NCBI RefSeq assembly: GCF_000003605.2
Contig: NW_003122325.1
Span: 1-53,134 of the forward strand
Origin: Saccoglossus kowalevskii
Taxonomy: Eukaryota; Hemichordata; Enteropneusta; Harrimaniidae
DNA length: 53,134 nt
Reading direction: 5' to 3'
In this document: piece by piece, positions 11,136 through 23,999 of the stretch
Numbering within the stretch: the first letter of the stretch is position 1
Layout of the letters: each line of letters opens with the position of its first letter
Notes under the pieces: generated by a model
Database searches by the model: none
Told to the model about the DNA's origin: nothing
The model's input: only the letters and a program-made list of their open reading frames with translations
Translations under genes and position numbers: made by a program

Positions 11136-12084
11136 TTTGGGCTGTGTAGATGCAGTTGTGATATGGTTCAGGCTGTGTAGATGCAGTTGTGATGTGGTTC
11201 AGGCTGTGTAGATGCAGTTGTGACATGGTTCAGTCTGTGTAGACGCAGTTGTGATATGGTTCAGACTGTGTAGATGCAGTTGTGATATGGTTCAGGCTGT
11301 GTAGATGCAGTTGTGATATGGTTCAGGCTGTGTAAATGCAGATATGATATGGTTCAGGCAGTGTAGATGCAGTTGTGATATGGTTCAGGCTGTGTAGATG
11401 CAGTTGTGATATGGTTCAGGCTATATATATGCAGTTGTGACATGGTTCAGGCTGTGTTGATGCAGTTGTGATATGGTTCAGGCTGTGTTGATGCAGATGT
11501 GATGTGGTTCAGGCTGTGTAGATGCAGTTGTGACATGGTTCAGGCTGTGTAGATGCAGTTGTGATATGGTTCAGGCTATGCAGATGCAGTTGTGATATGG
11601 TTCAGACTGTGTAGATGAAGTTGTGATATGGTTCAGGCTGTGTAGATGCAGTTGTGATATGGTTTCAGGCTGTGTAGATGCAGTCCTGATTGGTTTGGGC
11701 TGTGTAAATGCAGTTGTGATATGGTTCAGGCTGTGTTGATGCAGTTGTGATGTGGTTCAGGCTGTGTAAATGCAGTTGTGACATGGTTCAGGCTGTGTAG
11801 ATGCAGTTGAGATATGGTTCAGACTGTGTAGATGCAGTTGTGATATGGTTCATGCTGTGTAGATGCAGTTGTGATATGATTCAGGCTGTGTAAATGCAGA
11901 TATGATATGGTTCAGGCAGTGTAGATGCAGTTGTGATATGGTTCAGGCTGTGTAGATGCAGTTGTGATATGGTTCAGGCTATGTAGATGCAGTTGTGACA
12001 TGGTTCAGGCTGTGTAGATGCAGTTGTGATATGGTTCAGGCTGTGTTGATGCAGTTGTGATGTGGTTCAGGCTGTGTAGATGCA

Positions 12085-12333
12085 GTTGTGATATAGTTCA
12101 GGCTATGTAGATGCAGTTGTGATATGGTTCAGGCTGTGTAGATGCAGTTGTGATATGGTTCAGACTGTAGATGCAGTTGTGATATGGTTCAGGCTGTGTT
12201 GATGCAGTTGTGATGTGGTTCAGGCTATGTAGATGCAGTCCTGCTTGGATTGGATTGGGCTGTGTTGATGCACTTGTGATATGGTCCAGGCTGTGTAGAT
12301 GCAGTCCTGATTCATTTGGGCTTTGTAGATGCA
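12085..12333 (+). repeat. Truncated M2 unit
   Basis: Begins with the GATATAGTTC monomer. The second monomer has GATATGG in place of ACATGG, and the unit continues through the 35-mer at 12239 to the GATTCATTTGGG 30-mer. It then joins M1-like A and CTATG monomers without the CTGCTTGATTTGGG monomer. The next M2 begins 404 bp later. Confidence 0.85.
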
Positions 12334-12488
12334 GTTGTGATATGGTTCAGGCTGTGTAGATGCAGTTGTGATATGGTTCAGGCTATGTAGATGCAGTTGT
12401 GACATGGTTCAGGCTGTGTAGATGCAGTTGTGATATGGTTCAGGCTGTGTTGATGCAGTTGTGATGTGGTTCAGGCTGTGTAGATGCA

Positions 12489-12798
12489 GTTGTGATATAG
12501 TTCAGGCTATGTAGATGTAGTTGTGACATGGTTCAGGCTGTGTAGATGCAGTTGTGATATGGTTCAGACTGTAGATGCAGTTGTGATATGGTTCAGGCTG
12601 TGTTGATGCAGTTGTGATGTGGTTCAGGCTATGTAGATGCAGTCCTGCTTGGATTGGATTGGGCTGTGTTGATGCACTTGTGATATGGTCCAGGCTGTGT
12701 AGATGCAGTCCTGATTCATTTGGGCTTTGTAGATGCAGTTGTGATATGGTTCAGGCTGTGTAGATGCAGTCCTGCTTGATTTGGGCTGTGTTGATGCA
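12489..12798 (+). repeat. M2 higher-order unit, 310 bp
   Basis: Complete unit of ten monomers, with its 35-mer near 12642 and GCACTTGTG in the following monomer, a variant shared with the M2 units at 755, 2520, 6017 and 12085. It leads directly into the longest A run in the window. Confidence 0.92.
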
Positions 12799-13930
12799 GT
12801 TGTGATATGGTCCAGGCTGTGTAGATGCAGTTGTGATATGGTTCAGGCTGTGTAGATGCAGTTGTGTTATGGTTCAGGCTGTGTAGATGCAGTTGTGATA
12901 TGGTTCAGGCTGTGTAGATGCAGTTGTGATATGGTTCAGGTTGTGTAGATGCAGTTGTGATATGGTTCAGGCTGTGTAGATGCAGTTGTGATAGGGTTCA
13001 GGCTGTGTAGATGCAGTTGTGATATGGTTCAGGCTGTGTAAATGCAGTTGTGATATGGTTCAGGCTGTGTAGATGCAGTTGTGATATGGTTCAGGCTGTG
13101 TAGATGCAGTTGTGATATGGTTCAGGCTCTGTAGATGCAGTTGTGATATGGTTCAGGCTGTGTAGATGCAGTTGTGATATGGTTCAGGCTGTGTAGATGC
13201 AGTTGTGATATGGTTCAGGCTGTGTAGATGCAGTTGTGATATGGTTCAGGCTGTGTAGATGCAGTTGTGATATGGTTCAGGCTGTGTAGATGCAGTTGTG
13301 ATATGGTTCAGGCTGTGTAGATGCAGTTGTGATATGGTTCAGGCTGTGTAGATGCAGTTGTGATATGGTTCAGGCTGTATAGATGCAGTTGTGATATGGT
13401 TCAGGCTGTGTAGATGCAGTTGTGATATGGTTCAGGCTGTGTAGATGCAGTTGTGATATGGTTCAGGTTGTGTAGATGCAGTTGTGATATGGTTCAGGCT
13501 GTGTAGATGCAGTTGTGATAGGGTTCAGGCTTTGTAGATGCAGTTGTGATAAGGTTTAGGCTGTGTAGATGGAGTTGTGATATGGTTCAGGCTGTGTAGA
13601 TGCAGTTGTGATATGGTTCAGGTTGTGTAGATATAGTTGTGATATGGTTCAGGCTGTGTAGATGCAGTTGTGATATGGTTCAGGCTGTGTAGATGCAGTT
13701 GTGATATGGTTCAGGCTGTGTAGATGCAGTTGTGATATGGTTCAGGCTGTGTAGATGCAGTTGTGATATGGTTCAGGCTGTGTAGATGCAGTTGTGATAT
13801 GGTTCAGGCTGTGTAGATGCAGTTGTGATATGGTTCAGGCTGTGTAGATGCAGTTGTGATATGGTTCAGGCTGTGTAAATGCAGTTGTGATATGGTTCAG
13901 GCTGTGTAGATGCAGTTGTGATATGGTTCA
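12799..13930 (+). repeat. Longest near-homogeneous A-monomer run
   Basis: More than thirty-five consecutive 31-bp A monomers with no B, E or 35-mer. Variants are sparse single substitutions: GGTCCAGG, GTTATGG, GGTTGTG, GATAGGG, GTAAATG, CTCTG, GTATAG, GATAAGG, GATGGAG and GATATAG in place of GATGCAG. Such homogeneity suggests recent amplification of a single monomer type. The 35-mer reappears at 13977. Confidence 0.9.
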
Positions 13931-15057
13931 GGCTGTGTTGATGCAGTTGTGATGTGGTTCAGGCTGTGTAGATGCAGTCCTGCTTGGATTGGATTGGGCT
14001 GTGTTGATGCAGTTGTGATATGGTCCAGGCTGTGTAGATGCAGTCCTGATTCATTTGGGCTTTGTAGATGCAGTTGTGATATGGTTCAGGCTGTGTAGAT
14101 GCAGTCCTGCTTGATTTGGGCTGTGTTGATGCAGTTGTGATATGGTTTAGGCTGTGTAGATGCAGTTGTGATATGGTTCAGGCTGTGTAGATGCAGTTGT
14201 GTTATGGTTCAGGCTGTGTAGATGCAGTTGTGATATGGTTCAGGCTGTGTAGATGCAGTTGTGATATGGTTCAGGCTGTGTAGATGCAGTTGTGATATGG
14301 TTCAGGCTGTGTAGATGCAGTTGTGATATGGTTCAGGCTGTGTAGATGCAGTTGTGATATGGTTCAGGTTGTGTAGATGCAGTTGTGATATGGTTCAGGC
14401 TGTGTTGATGCAGTTGTGATAGGGTTCAACTGTGTAGAAGCAGTCCTGATTCATTTGGGCTTTGGAGATGCAGTCGTGATATGGTTCAGGCTGTGTAGAT
14501 GCAGTTGTGATATGGTTCAGGCTGTGTAGATGCAGTTGTGATATGGTTCAGGCTGTGTAGATGCAGTTGTGATATGGTTCAGGCTGTGTAGATGCAGTTG
14601 TGATATGGTTCAGGCTGTGTAGATGCAGTCTTGATTGGTTTGGGCTGTGTAGATGCAGTCCTGATTGGTTTGGGCTGTGTAGATGCAGTTGTGATATGGT
14701 TCAGGCTGTGTAGATGCAATTGTGATTTGGTTCAGGCTATGTAGATGCAGTTGTGATATGGTTCAGGCTGTGTAGATGCAGTTGTGATATGGTTCAGGCT
14801 GTGTAGATGCAGTTGTGATATGGTTCAGGCTGTGTAGATGCAGTTGTGATATGGTTCAGGCTGTGTAGATGCAGTTGTGATATGGTTCAGGCTGTGTAGA
14901 TGCAGTCCTGATTGGTTTGGGCTGTGTAGATGCAGTCCTGATTGGTTTGGGCTGTGTAGATGCAGTTGTGATATGGTTCAGGCTGTGTAGATGCAGTTGT
15001 GATATGGTTCAGGCTATGTAGATGCAGTTGTGATATGGTTCAGGCTGTGTAGATGCA

Positions 15058-15458
15058 GTTGTGACATGGTACAGGCTGTGTAGATGCAGTCCTGATTGGT
15101 TTGGGCTGTGTAGATGCAGTCCTGATTGGTTTGGGCTGTGTAGATGCAGTTGTGATATGGTTCAGGCTGTGTTGATGCAGTTGTGATGTGGTTCAGGCTG
15201 TGTAGATGCAGTTGTGACATGGTTCAGGCTGTGTAGATGCAGTTGTGATATGGTTCAGACTGTGTAGATGCAGTTGTGATATGGTTCAGGCTGTGTATAT
15301 GCAGTTGTGATATGGTTCAGGCTGTGTAAATGCAGATATGATATGGTTCAGGCAGTGTAGATGCAGTTGTGATATGGTTCAGGCTCTGTAGATGCAGTTG
15401 TGATATGGTTCAGGCTATGTAGATGCAGTTGTGACATGGTTCAGGCTGTGTAGATGCA
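15058..15458 (+). repeat. M1 higher-order unit, 401 bp
   Basis: Full order with two B monomers, the GTATATG and GTAAATG A variants, type E, a CTCTG variant, CTATG and a final ACATGG. The length fits eleven 31-mers plus two 30-mers exactly. Confidence 0.92.
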
Positions 15459-16075
15459 GTTGTGATATGGTTCAGGCTGTGTTGATGCAGTTGTGATGTG
15501 GTTCAGGCTGTGTAGATGCAGTTTTGACATGGTTCAGGCTGTGTAGATGCAGTTGTGATATGGTTCAGGCTATGCAGATGCAGTTGTGATATGGTTCAGA
15601 CTGTGTAGATGAAGTTGTGATATGGTTCAGGCTGTGTAGATGCAGTTGTGATATGGTTCAGGCTGTGTAGATGCAGTTGTGATGTGGTTCAGGCTGTGTA
15701 GATGCAGTTGTGATATGGTTCAGGCTGTGTAGGTGCAGTTGTGATATGGTTCAGGCTGTGTAGATGCAGTCCTGATTGGTTTGGGCTGTGTAGATGCAGT
15801 TGTGATATGGTTCAGGCTGTTTAGAAGCAGTTGTGATATGGTTCAGGCTGTGTAGATGCAGTTGTGATATGGTTCAGGCTGTGTAGATGCAGTTGTGATA
15901 TGGTTCAGGCTGTGTAGATGCAGTTGTGACATGGTTCAGGCTGTGTAGATGCAGTCCTGATTGGTTTGGTCTCTGCAGATGCAGTCCTGATTGGTTTGGG
16001 CTGTGTAGATGCAGTTGTGATATGGTTCAGGCTGTGTAGATGCAGTTGTGATATGGTTCAGGCTGTGTAGATGCA

Positions 16076-16476
16076 GTTGTGACATGGTACAGGCTGTGTA
16101 GATGCAGTCCTGATTGGTTTGGGCTGTGTAGATGCAGTCCTGATTGGTTTGGGCTGTGTAGATGCAGTTGTGATATGGTTCAGGCTGTGTTGATGCAGTT
16201 GTGATGTGGTTCAGGCTGTGTAGATGCAGTTGTGACATGGTTCAGGCTGTGTAGATGCAGTTGTGATATGGTTCAGACTGTGTAGATGCAGTTGTGATAT
16301 GGTTCAGGCTGTGTAGATGCAGTTGTGATATGGTTCAGGCTGTGTAAATGCAGATATGATATGGTTCAGGCAGTGTAGATGCAGTTGTGATATGGTTCAG
16401 GTTGTGTAGATGCAGTTGTGATATGGTTCAGGCTATGTAGATGCAGTTGTGACATGGTTCAGGGTGTGTAGAAGCA
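16076..16476 (+). repeat. M1 higher-order unit, 401 bp
   Basis: Same order and length as the unit at 15058. The final ACATGG monomer has AGGGTGTGTAGAAGC. A B pair with GGTCTCTGCAGATG lies upstream at 15953-16010; that variant also occurs near 5160 and 5430. Confidence 0.9.
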
Positions 16477-17754
16477 GTTGTGATATGGTTCATGCTGTGT
16501 AGATGCAGTTGTGATATGGTTCAGGCTGTGTAGATGCAGTTGTGATGTGGTTCAGGCTGTGTAGATGCAGTTGTGATATGGTTCAGGCTGTGTAGATGCA
16601 GTTGTGATATGGTTCAGGCTGTGTAGATGCAGTCCTGATTGGTTTGGGCTGTGTAGATGCAGTTGTGATATGGTTCAGGCTGTTTAGATGCAGTTGTGAT
16701 ATGGTTCAGGCTGTTTAGATGCAGTTGTAATAGGGTTCAGGCTGTGTAGATGCAGTTGTGTTATGGTTCATGCTGTGTAGATGCAGTTGTGATATGGTTC
16801 AGGTTGTGTAGATGCAGTTGTGATATGGTTCAGGTTGTGTAGATGCAGTTGTGATATGGTTCAGGCTGTGTAGATGCAGTTGTGATAGGGTTCAGGCTGT
16901 GTAGATGCAGTTGTGATATGGTTCAGGCTGTGTAAATGCAGTTGTGATATGGTTCAGGCTGTGTAGATGCAGTTGTGATATGGTTCAGGCTGTGTAGATG
17001 CAGTTGTGATATGGTTCAGGCTGTGTAGATGCAGTTGTGATAGGGTTCAGGCTGTGTAGATGCAGTTGTGATAGGGTTCAAGCTGTGTAGATGCAGTTGT
17101 GATATGGTTCAGGCTGTGTAGATGCAGTTGTGATATGGTTCAGGCTGTGTAGATGCAGTTGTGATATGGTTCAGGCTGTGTAGATGCAGTTGTGATATGG
17201 TTCAGGCTGTGTAGATGCAGTTGTGATATGGTTCAGGCTGTGTAGATGCAGTTCTGATTGGTTTGGGCTGTGTAGATGCAGTCCTGATTGGTTTGGGCTG
17301 TGTAGATGCAGTTGTGATATGGTTCAGGCTGTGTAGATGCAGTTGTGATATGGTTCAGGCTATGTAGATGCAGTTGTGATATGGTTCAGGCTGTGTAGAT
17401 GCAGTTGTGACATGGCACAGGCTGTGTAGATGCAGTCCTGATTGGTTTGGGCTGTGTAGATGCAGTTGTGATATGGTTCAGGCTGTGTAGGTGCAGTTGT
17501 GATATGGTTCAGGCTGTGTAGATGCAGTCCTGATTGGTTTGGGCTGTGTAGATGCAGTTGTGATATGGTTCAGGCTGTTTAGAAGCAGATTGTGATATGG
17601 TTCAGGCTGTGTAGATGCAGTTGTGATATGGTTCAGGCTGTGTAGATGCAGTTGTGATATGGTTCAGGCTGTGTAGATGCAGTTGTGATATGGTTCAGGC
17701 TATGTAGATGCAGTTGTGACATGGTTCAGGCTGTGTAGATGCAGTTGTGATATG

Positions 17755-17900
17755 GTTCAGACTGTATATGCACTTGTGATATGGTTCACGCTGTGTTGAT
17801 GCACTTGTGATGTGGTTCACGCTATGTATATGCACACCTGCTTGGATTGGATTGGGCTGTGTTGATGCACTTGTGATATGGTCCAGGCTGTGTATATGCA
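17755..17900 (+). repeat. Degenerate M2 patch
   Basis: This is the core of an M2 unit with clustered changes: CTGTATATGCAC (from CTGTAGATGCAG), TTCACGCTG twice, GCACTTGTG three times, CTATGTATATGCACACC and ATGCAATCC. The 35-mer is intact at 17836. From 17901 the unit continues normally to its last monomer near 17991. Substitutions are biased to the G positions of TAGATGCAG and TTCAGGC. Confidence 0.8.
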
Positions 17901-18419
17901 ATCCTGATTCATTTGGGCTTTGTAGATGCAGTTGTGATATGGTTCAGGCTGTGTAGATGCAGTCCTGCTTGATTTGGGCTGTGTTGATGCAGTTGTGATA
18001 TGGTCCAGGCTGTGTAGATGCAGTTGTGATATGGTTCAGGCTGTGTAGATGCAGTTGTGTTATGGTTCAGGCTGTGTAGATGCAGTTGTGATATGGTTCA
18101 GGCTGTGTAGATGCAGTTGTGATATGGTTCAGGTTGTGTAGATGCAGTTGTGATATGGTTCAGGCTGTGTAGATGCAGTTGTGATAGGGTTCAGGCTGTG
18201 TAGATGCAGTTGTGATATGGTTCAGGCTGTGTAAATGCAGTTGTGATATGGTTCAGGCTGTGTTGATGCAGTTGTGATATGGTTCAGGCTGTGTAGATGC
18301 AGTCCTGATTCATTTGGGCTTTGTAGATGCAGTTGTGATATGGTTCAGGCTGTGTAGATGCAGTCCTGCTTGATTTGGGCTGTGTTGATGCAGTTGTGAT
18401 ATGGTCTAGGCTGTGTAGA

Positions 18420-19260
18420 TGCAGTTGTGATATGGTTCAGGCTGTGTAGATGCAGTTGTGTTATGGTTCAGGCTGTGTAGATGCAGTTGTGATATGGTTC
18501 AGGCTGTGTAGATGCAGTTGTGATATGGTTCAGGTTGTGTAGATGCAGTTGTGATATGGTTCAGGCTGTGTAGATGCAGTTGTGATAGGGTTCAGGCTGT
18601 GTAGATGCAGTTGTGATATGGTTCAGGCTGTGTAAATGCAGTTGTGATATGGTTCAGGCTGTGTAGATGCAGTTGTGATATGGTTCAGGCTGTGTAGATG
18701 CAGTTGTGATATGGTTCAGGCTCTGTAGATGCAGTTGTGATATGGTTCAGGCTGTGTAGATGCAGTTGTGATATGGTTCAGGCTGTGTAGATGCAGTTGT
18801 GATATGGTTCAGGCTGTGTAGATGCAGTTGTGATATGGTTCAGGCTGTGTAGATGCAGTTGTGATATGGTTCAGGCTGTGTAGATGCAGTTGTGATATGG
18901 TTCAGGCTGTGTAGATGCAGTTGTGATATGGTTCAGGCTGTGTAGATGCAGTTGTGATATGGTTCAGGCTGTGTAGATGCAGTTGTGATATGGTTCAGGT
19001 TGTGTAGATGCAGTTGTGATATGGTTCAGGCTGTGTAGATGCAGTTGTGATAGGGTTCAGGCTGTGTAGATGCAGTTGTGATAAGGTTCAGGCTGTGTAG
19101 ATGGAGTTGTGATATGGTTCAGGCTGTGTAGATGCAGTTGTGATATGGTTCAGGTTATGTAGATGCAATTGTGATATGGTTCAGGCTGTGTAGATGCAGT
19201 TGTGATATGGTTCAGGCTGTGTAGATGCAGTTGTGATATGGTTCAGGCTGTGTAGATGCA
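18420..19260 (+). repeat. Near-homogeneous A-monomer run
   Basis: About twenty-seven A monomers in the recurrent order GTTATGG, GGTTGTG, GATAGGG, GTAAATG, CTCTG, then a plain stretch, then GGTTGTG, GATAGGG, GATAAGG, GATGGAG and GGTTATG. The same long variant order is seen from 12850 to about 13640, so this is a large copy of that run with a few differences. Confidence 0.85.
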
Positions 19261-19379
19261 GTCTTGATTGGTTTGGGCTGTGTAGATGCAGTCCTGATTG
19301 GTTTGGGCTGTGTAGATGCAGTTGTGATATGGTTCAGGCTGTGTAGATGCAATTGTGATTTGGTTCAGGCTATGTAGAT

Positions 19380-20340
19380 GCAGTTGTGATATGGTTCAGG
19401 CTGTGTAGATGCAGTTGTGATATGGTTCAGGCTGTGTAGATGCAGTTGTGATATGGTTCAGGCTGTGTAGATGCAGTTGTGATATGGTTCAGGCTGTGTA
19501 GATGCAGTTGTGATATGGTTCAGGCTGTGTAGATGCAGTTGTGATATGGTTCAGGCTGTGTAGATGCAGTTGTGATATGGTTCAGGTTGTGTAGATGCAG
19601 TTGTGATATGGTTCAGGCTGTGTAGATGCAGTTGTGATAGGGTTCAGGCTGTGTAGATGCAGTTGTGATATGGTTCAGGCTGTGTAAATGCAGTTGTGAT
19701 ATGGTTCAGGCTGTGTAGATGCAGTTGTGATATGGTTCAGGCTGTGTAGATGCAGTTGTGATGTGGTTCAGGCTGTGTAGATGCAGTTGTGATATGGTTC
19801 AGGCTGTGTAGATGCAGTTGTGATATGGTTCAGGCTGTGTAGATGCAGTCCTGCTTGATTTGGGCTGTGTTGATGCAGTTGTGATATGGTTCAGGCTGTG
19901 TAGATGCAGTTGTGATATGGTTCAGGCTGTGTAGATGCAGTTGTGATATGGTTCAGGCTGTGTAGATGCAGTTGTGATATGGTTCAGGCTGTGTAGATGC
20001 AGTTGTGATATGGTTCAGGCTGTGTAGATGCAGTTGTGATATGGTTCAGGCTGTGTAGATGCAGTTGTGATATGGTTCAGGCTGTGTAGATGCAGTTGTG
20101 ATATGGTTCAGGTTGTGTAGATGCAGTTGTGATATGGTTCAGGCTGTGTAGATGCAGTTGTGATAGGGTTCAGGCTGTGTAGATGCAGTTGTGATAAGGT
20201 TCAGGCTGTGTAGATGCAGTTGTGATATGGTTCAGGCTGTGTAGATGCAGTTGTGATATGGTTCAGGTTATGTAGATGCAGTTGTGATATGGTTCAGGCT
20301 GTGTAGATGCAGTTGTGATATGGTTCAGGCTGTGTAGATG
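19380..20340 (+). repeat. A-monomer run split by one CTGCTTGATTT monomer
   Basis: Some thirty A monomers, broken only by a single 30-mer with CTGCTTGATTTGGG and GTTGATG at about 19849. That monomer is normally the last member of M2, here without the rest of the unit. It points to an exchange breakpoint inside an M2 module. Confidence 0.85.
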
Positions 20341-21427
20341 CAGTTGTGACATGGTACAGGCTGTGTAAATGCAGTCCTGATTGGTTTGGGCTGTGTAGAT
20401 GCAGTCCTGATTGGTTTGGGCTGTGTAGATGCAGTCCTGATTGGTTTGGGCTGTGTAGATGCAGTTGTGATATGGTTCAGGCTGTGTAGATGCAGTTGTG
20501 ATATGGTTCAGGCTATGTAGATGCAGTTGTGATATGGTTCAGGCTGTGTAGATGCAGTTGTGACATGGTACAGGCTGTGTAGATGCAGTCCAGATTGGTT
20601 TGGGCTGTGTAGATGCAGTCCTGATTGGTTTGGGCTGTGTAGATGCAGTTGTGATGTGGTTCAGGCTGTGTAGATGCAGTTGTGACATGGTTCAGGCTGT
20701 GTAGATGCAGTTGTGATATGGTTCAGACTGTGTAGATGCAGTTGTGTTATGGTTCAGGCTGTGTAGATGCAGTTGTGATATGGTTCAGGCTGTGTAGATG
20801 CAGTTGTGATATGGTTCAGGTTGTGTAGATGCAGTTGTGATATGGTTCAGGCTGTGTAGATGCAGTTGTGATATGGTTCAGGCTGTGTAGATGCAGTTGT
20901 GATATGGTTCAGGCTGTGTAAATGCAGTTGTGATATGGTTCAGGCTGTGTAGATGCAGTTGTGATATGGTTCAGGCTGTGTAGATGCAGTTGTGATATGG
21001 TTCAGGCTGTGTAGATGCAGTTGTGATATGGTTCAGGCTGTGTAGATGCAGTTGTGATATGGTTCAGGCTGTGTAGATGCAGTTGTGATATGGTTCAGGC
21101 TGTGTAGATGCAGTTGTGATATGGTTCAGGTTGTGTAGATGCAGTTGTGATATGGTTCAGGCTGTGTAGATGCAGTTGTGATATGGTTCAGGCTGTGTAG
21201 ATGCAGTTGTGATATGGTTCAGGCTGTGTAGATGCAGTTGTGATATGGTTCAGGCTGTGTAGATGCAGTCCTGATTGGATTGGATTGGGCTGTGTTGATG
21301 CAGTTGTGATATGGTGCAGGGTGTGTAGATGCAGTCTTGATTCATTTGGGCTTTGTAGATGCAGTTGTGATATGGTTCAGGCTGTGTAGATGCAGTCATG
21401 CTTGATTTGGGCTGTGTTGATGCAGTT

Positions 21428-21545
21428 GTGATATGGTTCAGGGTGTGTAGATGCAGTTGTGATATGGTTCAGGGTGTGTAGATGCAGTTGTGATATGGTT
21501 CAGGGTGTGTAGATGCAGTTGTGATATGGTTCAGTGTGGGTAGAT
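21428..21545 (+). repeat. Local expansion of an AGGGTGTG monomer variant
   Basis: Three consecutive monomers share TTCAGGGTGTG in place of TTCAGGCTGTG, and a fourth reads TTCAGTGTGGG. The variant is otherwise rare (near 16463 and 21317). A run of identical private variants is what slippage or unequal exchange of one or two monomers would leave. Confidence 0.85.
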
Positions 21546-21764
21546 GCAGTTGTGATATGGTTCAGGTTGTGTAGATGCAGTTGTGATATGGTTCAGGCTG
21601 TGTAGATGCAGTTGTGATATGGTTCAGGCTGTGTAGATGCAGTTGTGATATGGTTCAGGCTGTGTAAATGCAGTTGTGATATGGTTCAGGCTGTGTAAAT
21701 GCAGATATGATATGGTTCAGGCAGTGTAGATGCAGTTGTGATATGGTTCAGGCTGTGTAGATGC

Positions 21765-22075
21765 AGTTGTGATATAGTTCAGGATATGTAGATGCAGTTG
21801 TGACATGGTTCAGGCTGTGTAGATGCAGTTGTGATATGGTTCAGACTGTAGATGCAGTTGTTATATGGTTCAGGCTGTGTTGATGCAGTTGTGATGTGGT
21901 TCAGGCTGTGTAGATGCAGTCATGCTTGGATTGGATTGGGCTGTGTTGATGCAGTTGTGATATGGTCCAGGCTGTGTAGATGCAGTCCTGATTCATTTGG
22001 GCTTTGTAGATGCAGTTGTGATATGGTTCAGGCTGTGTAGAATGCAGTCTTGTTGATTTGGGCTGTGTTGATGCA
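21765..22075 (+). repeat. M2 higher-order unit with private variants
   Basis: Shares TTCAGGATATG, TTGTTATATGG and TCATGCTTGGATTGG with the truncated unit at 9248. It is complete to its last monomer but 311 bp long because of an extra A (TAGAATGCAG near 22041). The last monomer reads TCTTGTTGATTTGGG. Confidence 0.9.
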
Positions 22076-22819
22076 GTTGTGATATGGTTCAGGCTGTGTA
22101 GATGCAGTTGTGATATGGTTCAGGCTGTGTAGATGCAGTTGTGTTATGGTTCAGGCTGTGTAGATGCAGTTGTGATATGGTCCAGGCTGTGTAGATGCAG
22201 TTGTGATATGGTTCAGGCTGTGTAGATGCAGTTGTGTTATGGTTCAGGCTGTGTAGATGCAGTTGTGATATGGTTCAGGCTGTGTAGATGCAGTTGTGAT
22301 ATGGTTCAGGTTGTGTAGATGCAGTTGTGATATGGTTCAGGCTGTGTAGATGCAGTTGTGATAGGGTTCAGGCTGTGTAGATGCAGTTGTGATATGGTTC
22401 AGGCTGTGTAAATGCAGTTGTGATATGGTTCAGGCTGTGTAGATGCAGTTGTGATATGGTTTAGGCTGTGTAGATGCAGTTGTGATATGTTTCAGGCTGT
22501 GTAGATGCAGTTGTGACATGGTTCAGGCTGTGTAGATGCAGTTGTGATATGGTTCAGGCTGTGTAGATGCAGTTGTGATATGGTTCAGGCTGTGTAGATG
22601 CAGTTGTGATATGGTTCAGGCTGTGTAGATGCAGTTGTGATATGGTTCAGGCTGTGTAGATGCAGTTGTGATATGGTTCAGGCTGTGTAGATGCAGTTGT
22701 GATATGGTTCAGGCTGTGTAGATGCAGTTGTGATATGGTTCAGGCTGTGTAGATGCAGTTGTGATATGGTTCAGGCTATGTAGATGCAGTTGTGATATGG
22801 TTCAGGCTGTGTAGATGCA

Positions 22820-23190
22820 GTTGTGACATGGTACAGGCTGTGTAGATGCAGTCCTGATTGGTTTGGGCTGTGTAGATGCAGTTGTGATATGGTTCAGGCT
22901 GTGTTGATGCAGTTGTGATGTGGTTCAGGCTGTGTAGATGCAGTTGTGACATGGTTCAGGCTGTGTAGATGCAGTTGTGATATGGTTCAGACTGTGTAGA
23001 TGCAGTTGTGATATGGTTCAGGCTGTGTAGATGCAGTTGTGATATGGTTCAGGCTGTGTAAATGCAGATATGATATGGTTCAGGCAGTGTAGATGCAGTT
23101 GTGATATGGTTCAGGCTGTGTAGATGCAGTTGTGATATGGTTCAGGCTATGTAGATGCAGTTGTGACATGGTTCAGGCTGTGTAGATGCA
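22820..23190 (+). repeat. M1 higher-order unit, 371 bp
   Basis: Form of M1 with a single B monomer: ACATGGTACAGG, B, GTTGATG, GATGTGG, ACATGG, CAGACTGTG, A, A with GTAAATG, E, A, CTATG, ACATGG. Eleven 31-mers plus one 30-mer give the observed length. Confidence 0.92.
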
Positions 23191-23999
23191 GTTGTGATAT
23201 GGTTCAGGCTGTGTTGATGCAGTTGTGATGTGGTTCAGGCTGTGTAGATGCAGTTGTGATATAGTTCAGGCTATGTAGATGCAGTTGTGACATGGTTCAG
23301 GCTGTGTAGATGCAGTCCTGATTGGTTTGGGCTGTGTAGATGCAGTCCTGATTGGTTTGGGCTGTGTAGATGCAGTTGTGATATGGTTCAGGCTGTGTAG
23401 ATGCAGTTGTGATATGGTTCAGGCTATGTAGATGCAGTTGTGATATGGTTCAGGCTGTGTAGATGCAGTTGTGACATGGTACAGGCTGTGTAGATGCAGT
23501 CCTGATTGGTTTGGGCTGTGTAGATGCAGTCCAGATTGGTTTGGGCTGTGTAGATGCAGTTGTGATATGGTTCAGGCTGTGTTGATGCAGTTGTGATGTG
23601 GTTCAGGCTGTGTAGATGCAGTTGTGATATGGTCTAGGCTGTGTAGATGCAGTTGTGATATGGTTCAGGCTGTGTAGATGCAGTTGTGTTATGGTTCAGG
23701 CTGTGTAGATGCAGTTGTGATATGGTTCAGGCTGTGTAGATGCAGTTGTGATATGGTTCAGGTTGTGTAGATGCAGTTGTGATATGGTTCAGGCTGTGTA
23801 GATGCAGTTGTGATAGGGTTCAGGCTGTGTAGATGCAGTTGTGATATGGTTCAGGCTGTGTAAATGCAGTTGTGATATGGTTCAGGCTGTGTAGATGCAG
23901 TTGTGATATGGTTCAGGCTGTGTAGATGCAGTTGTGATATGGTTCAGGCTGTGTAGATGCAGTTGTGATATGGCTCAGGCTGTGTAGATGCAGTCCTGA

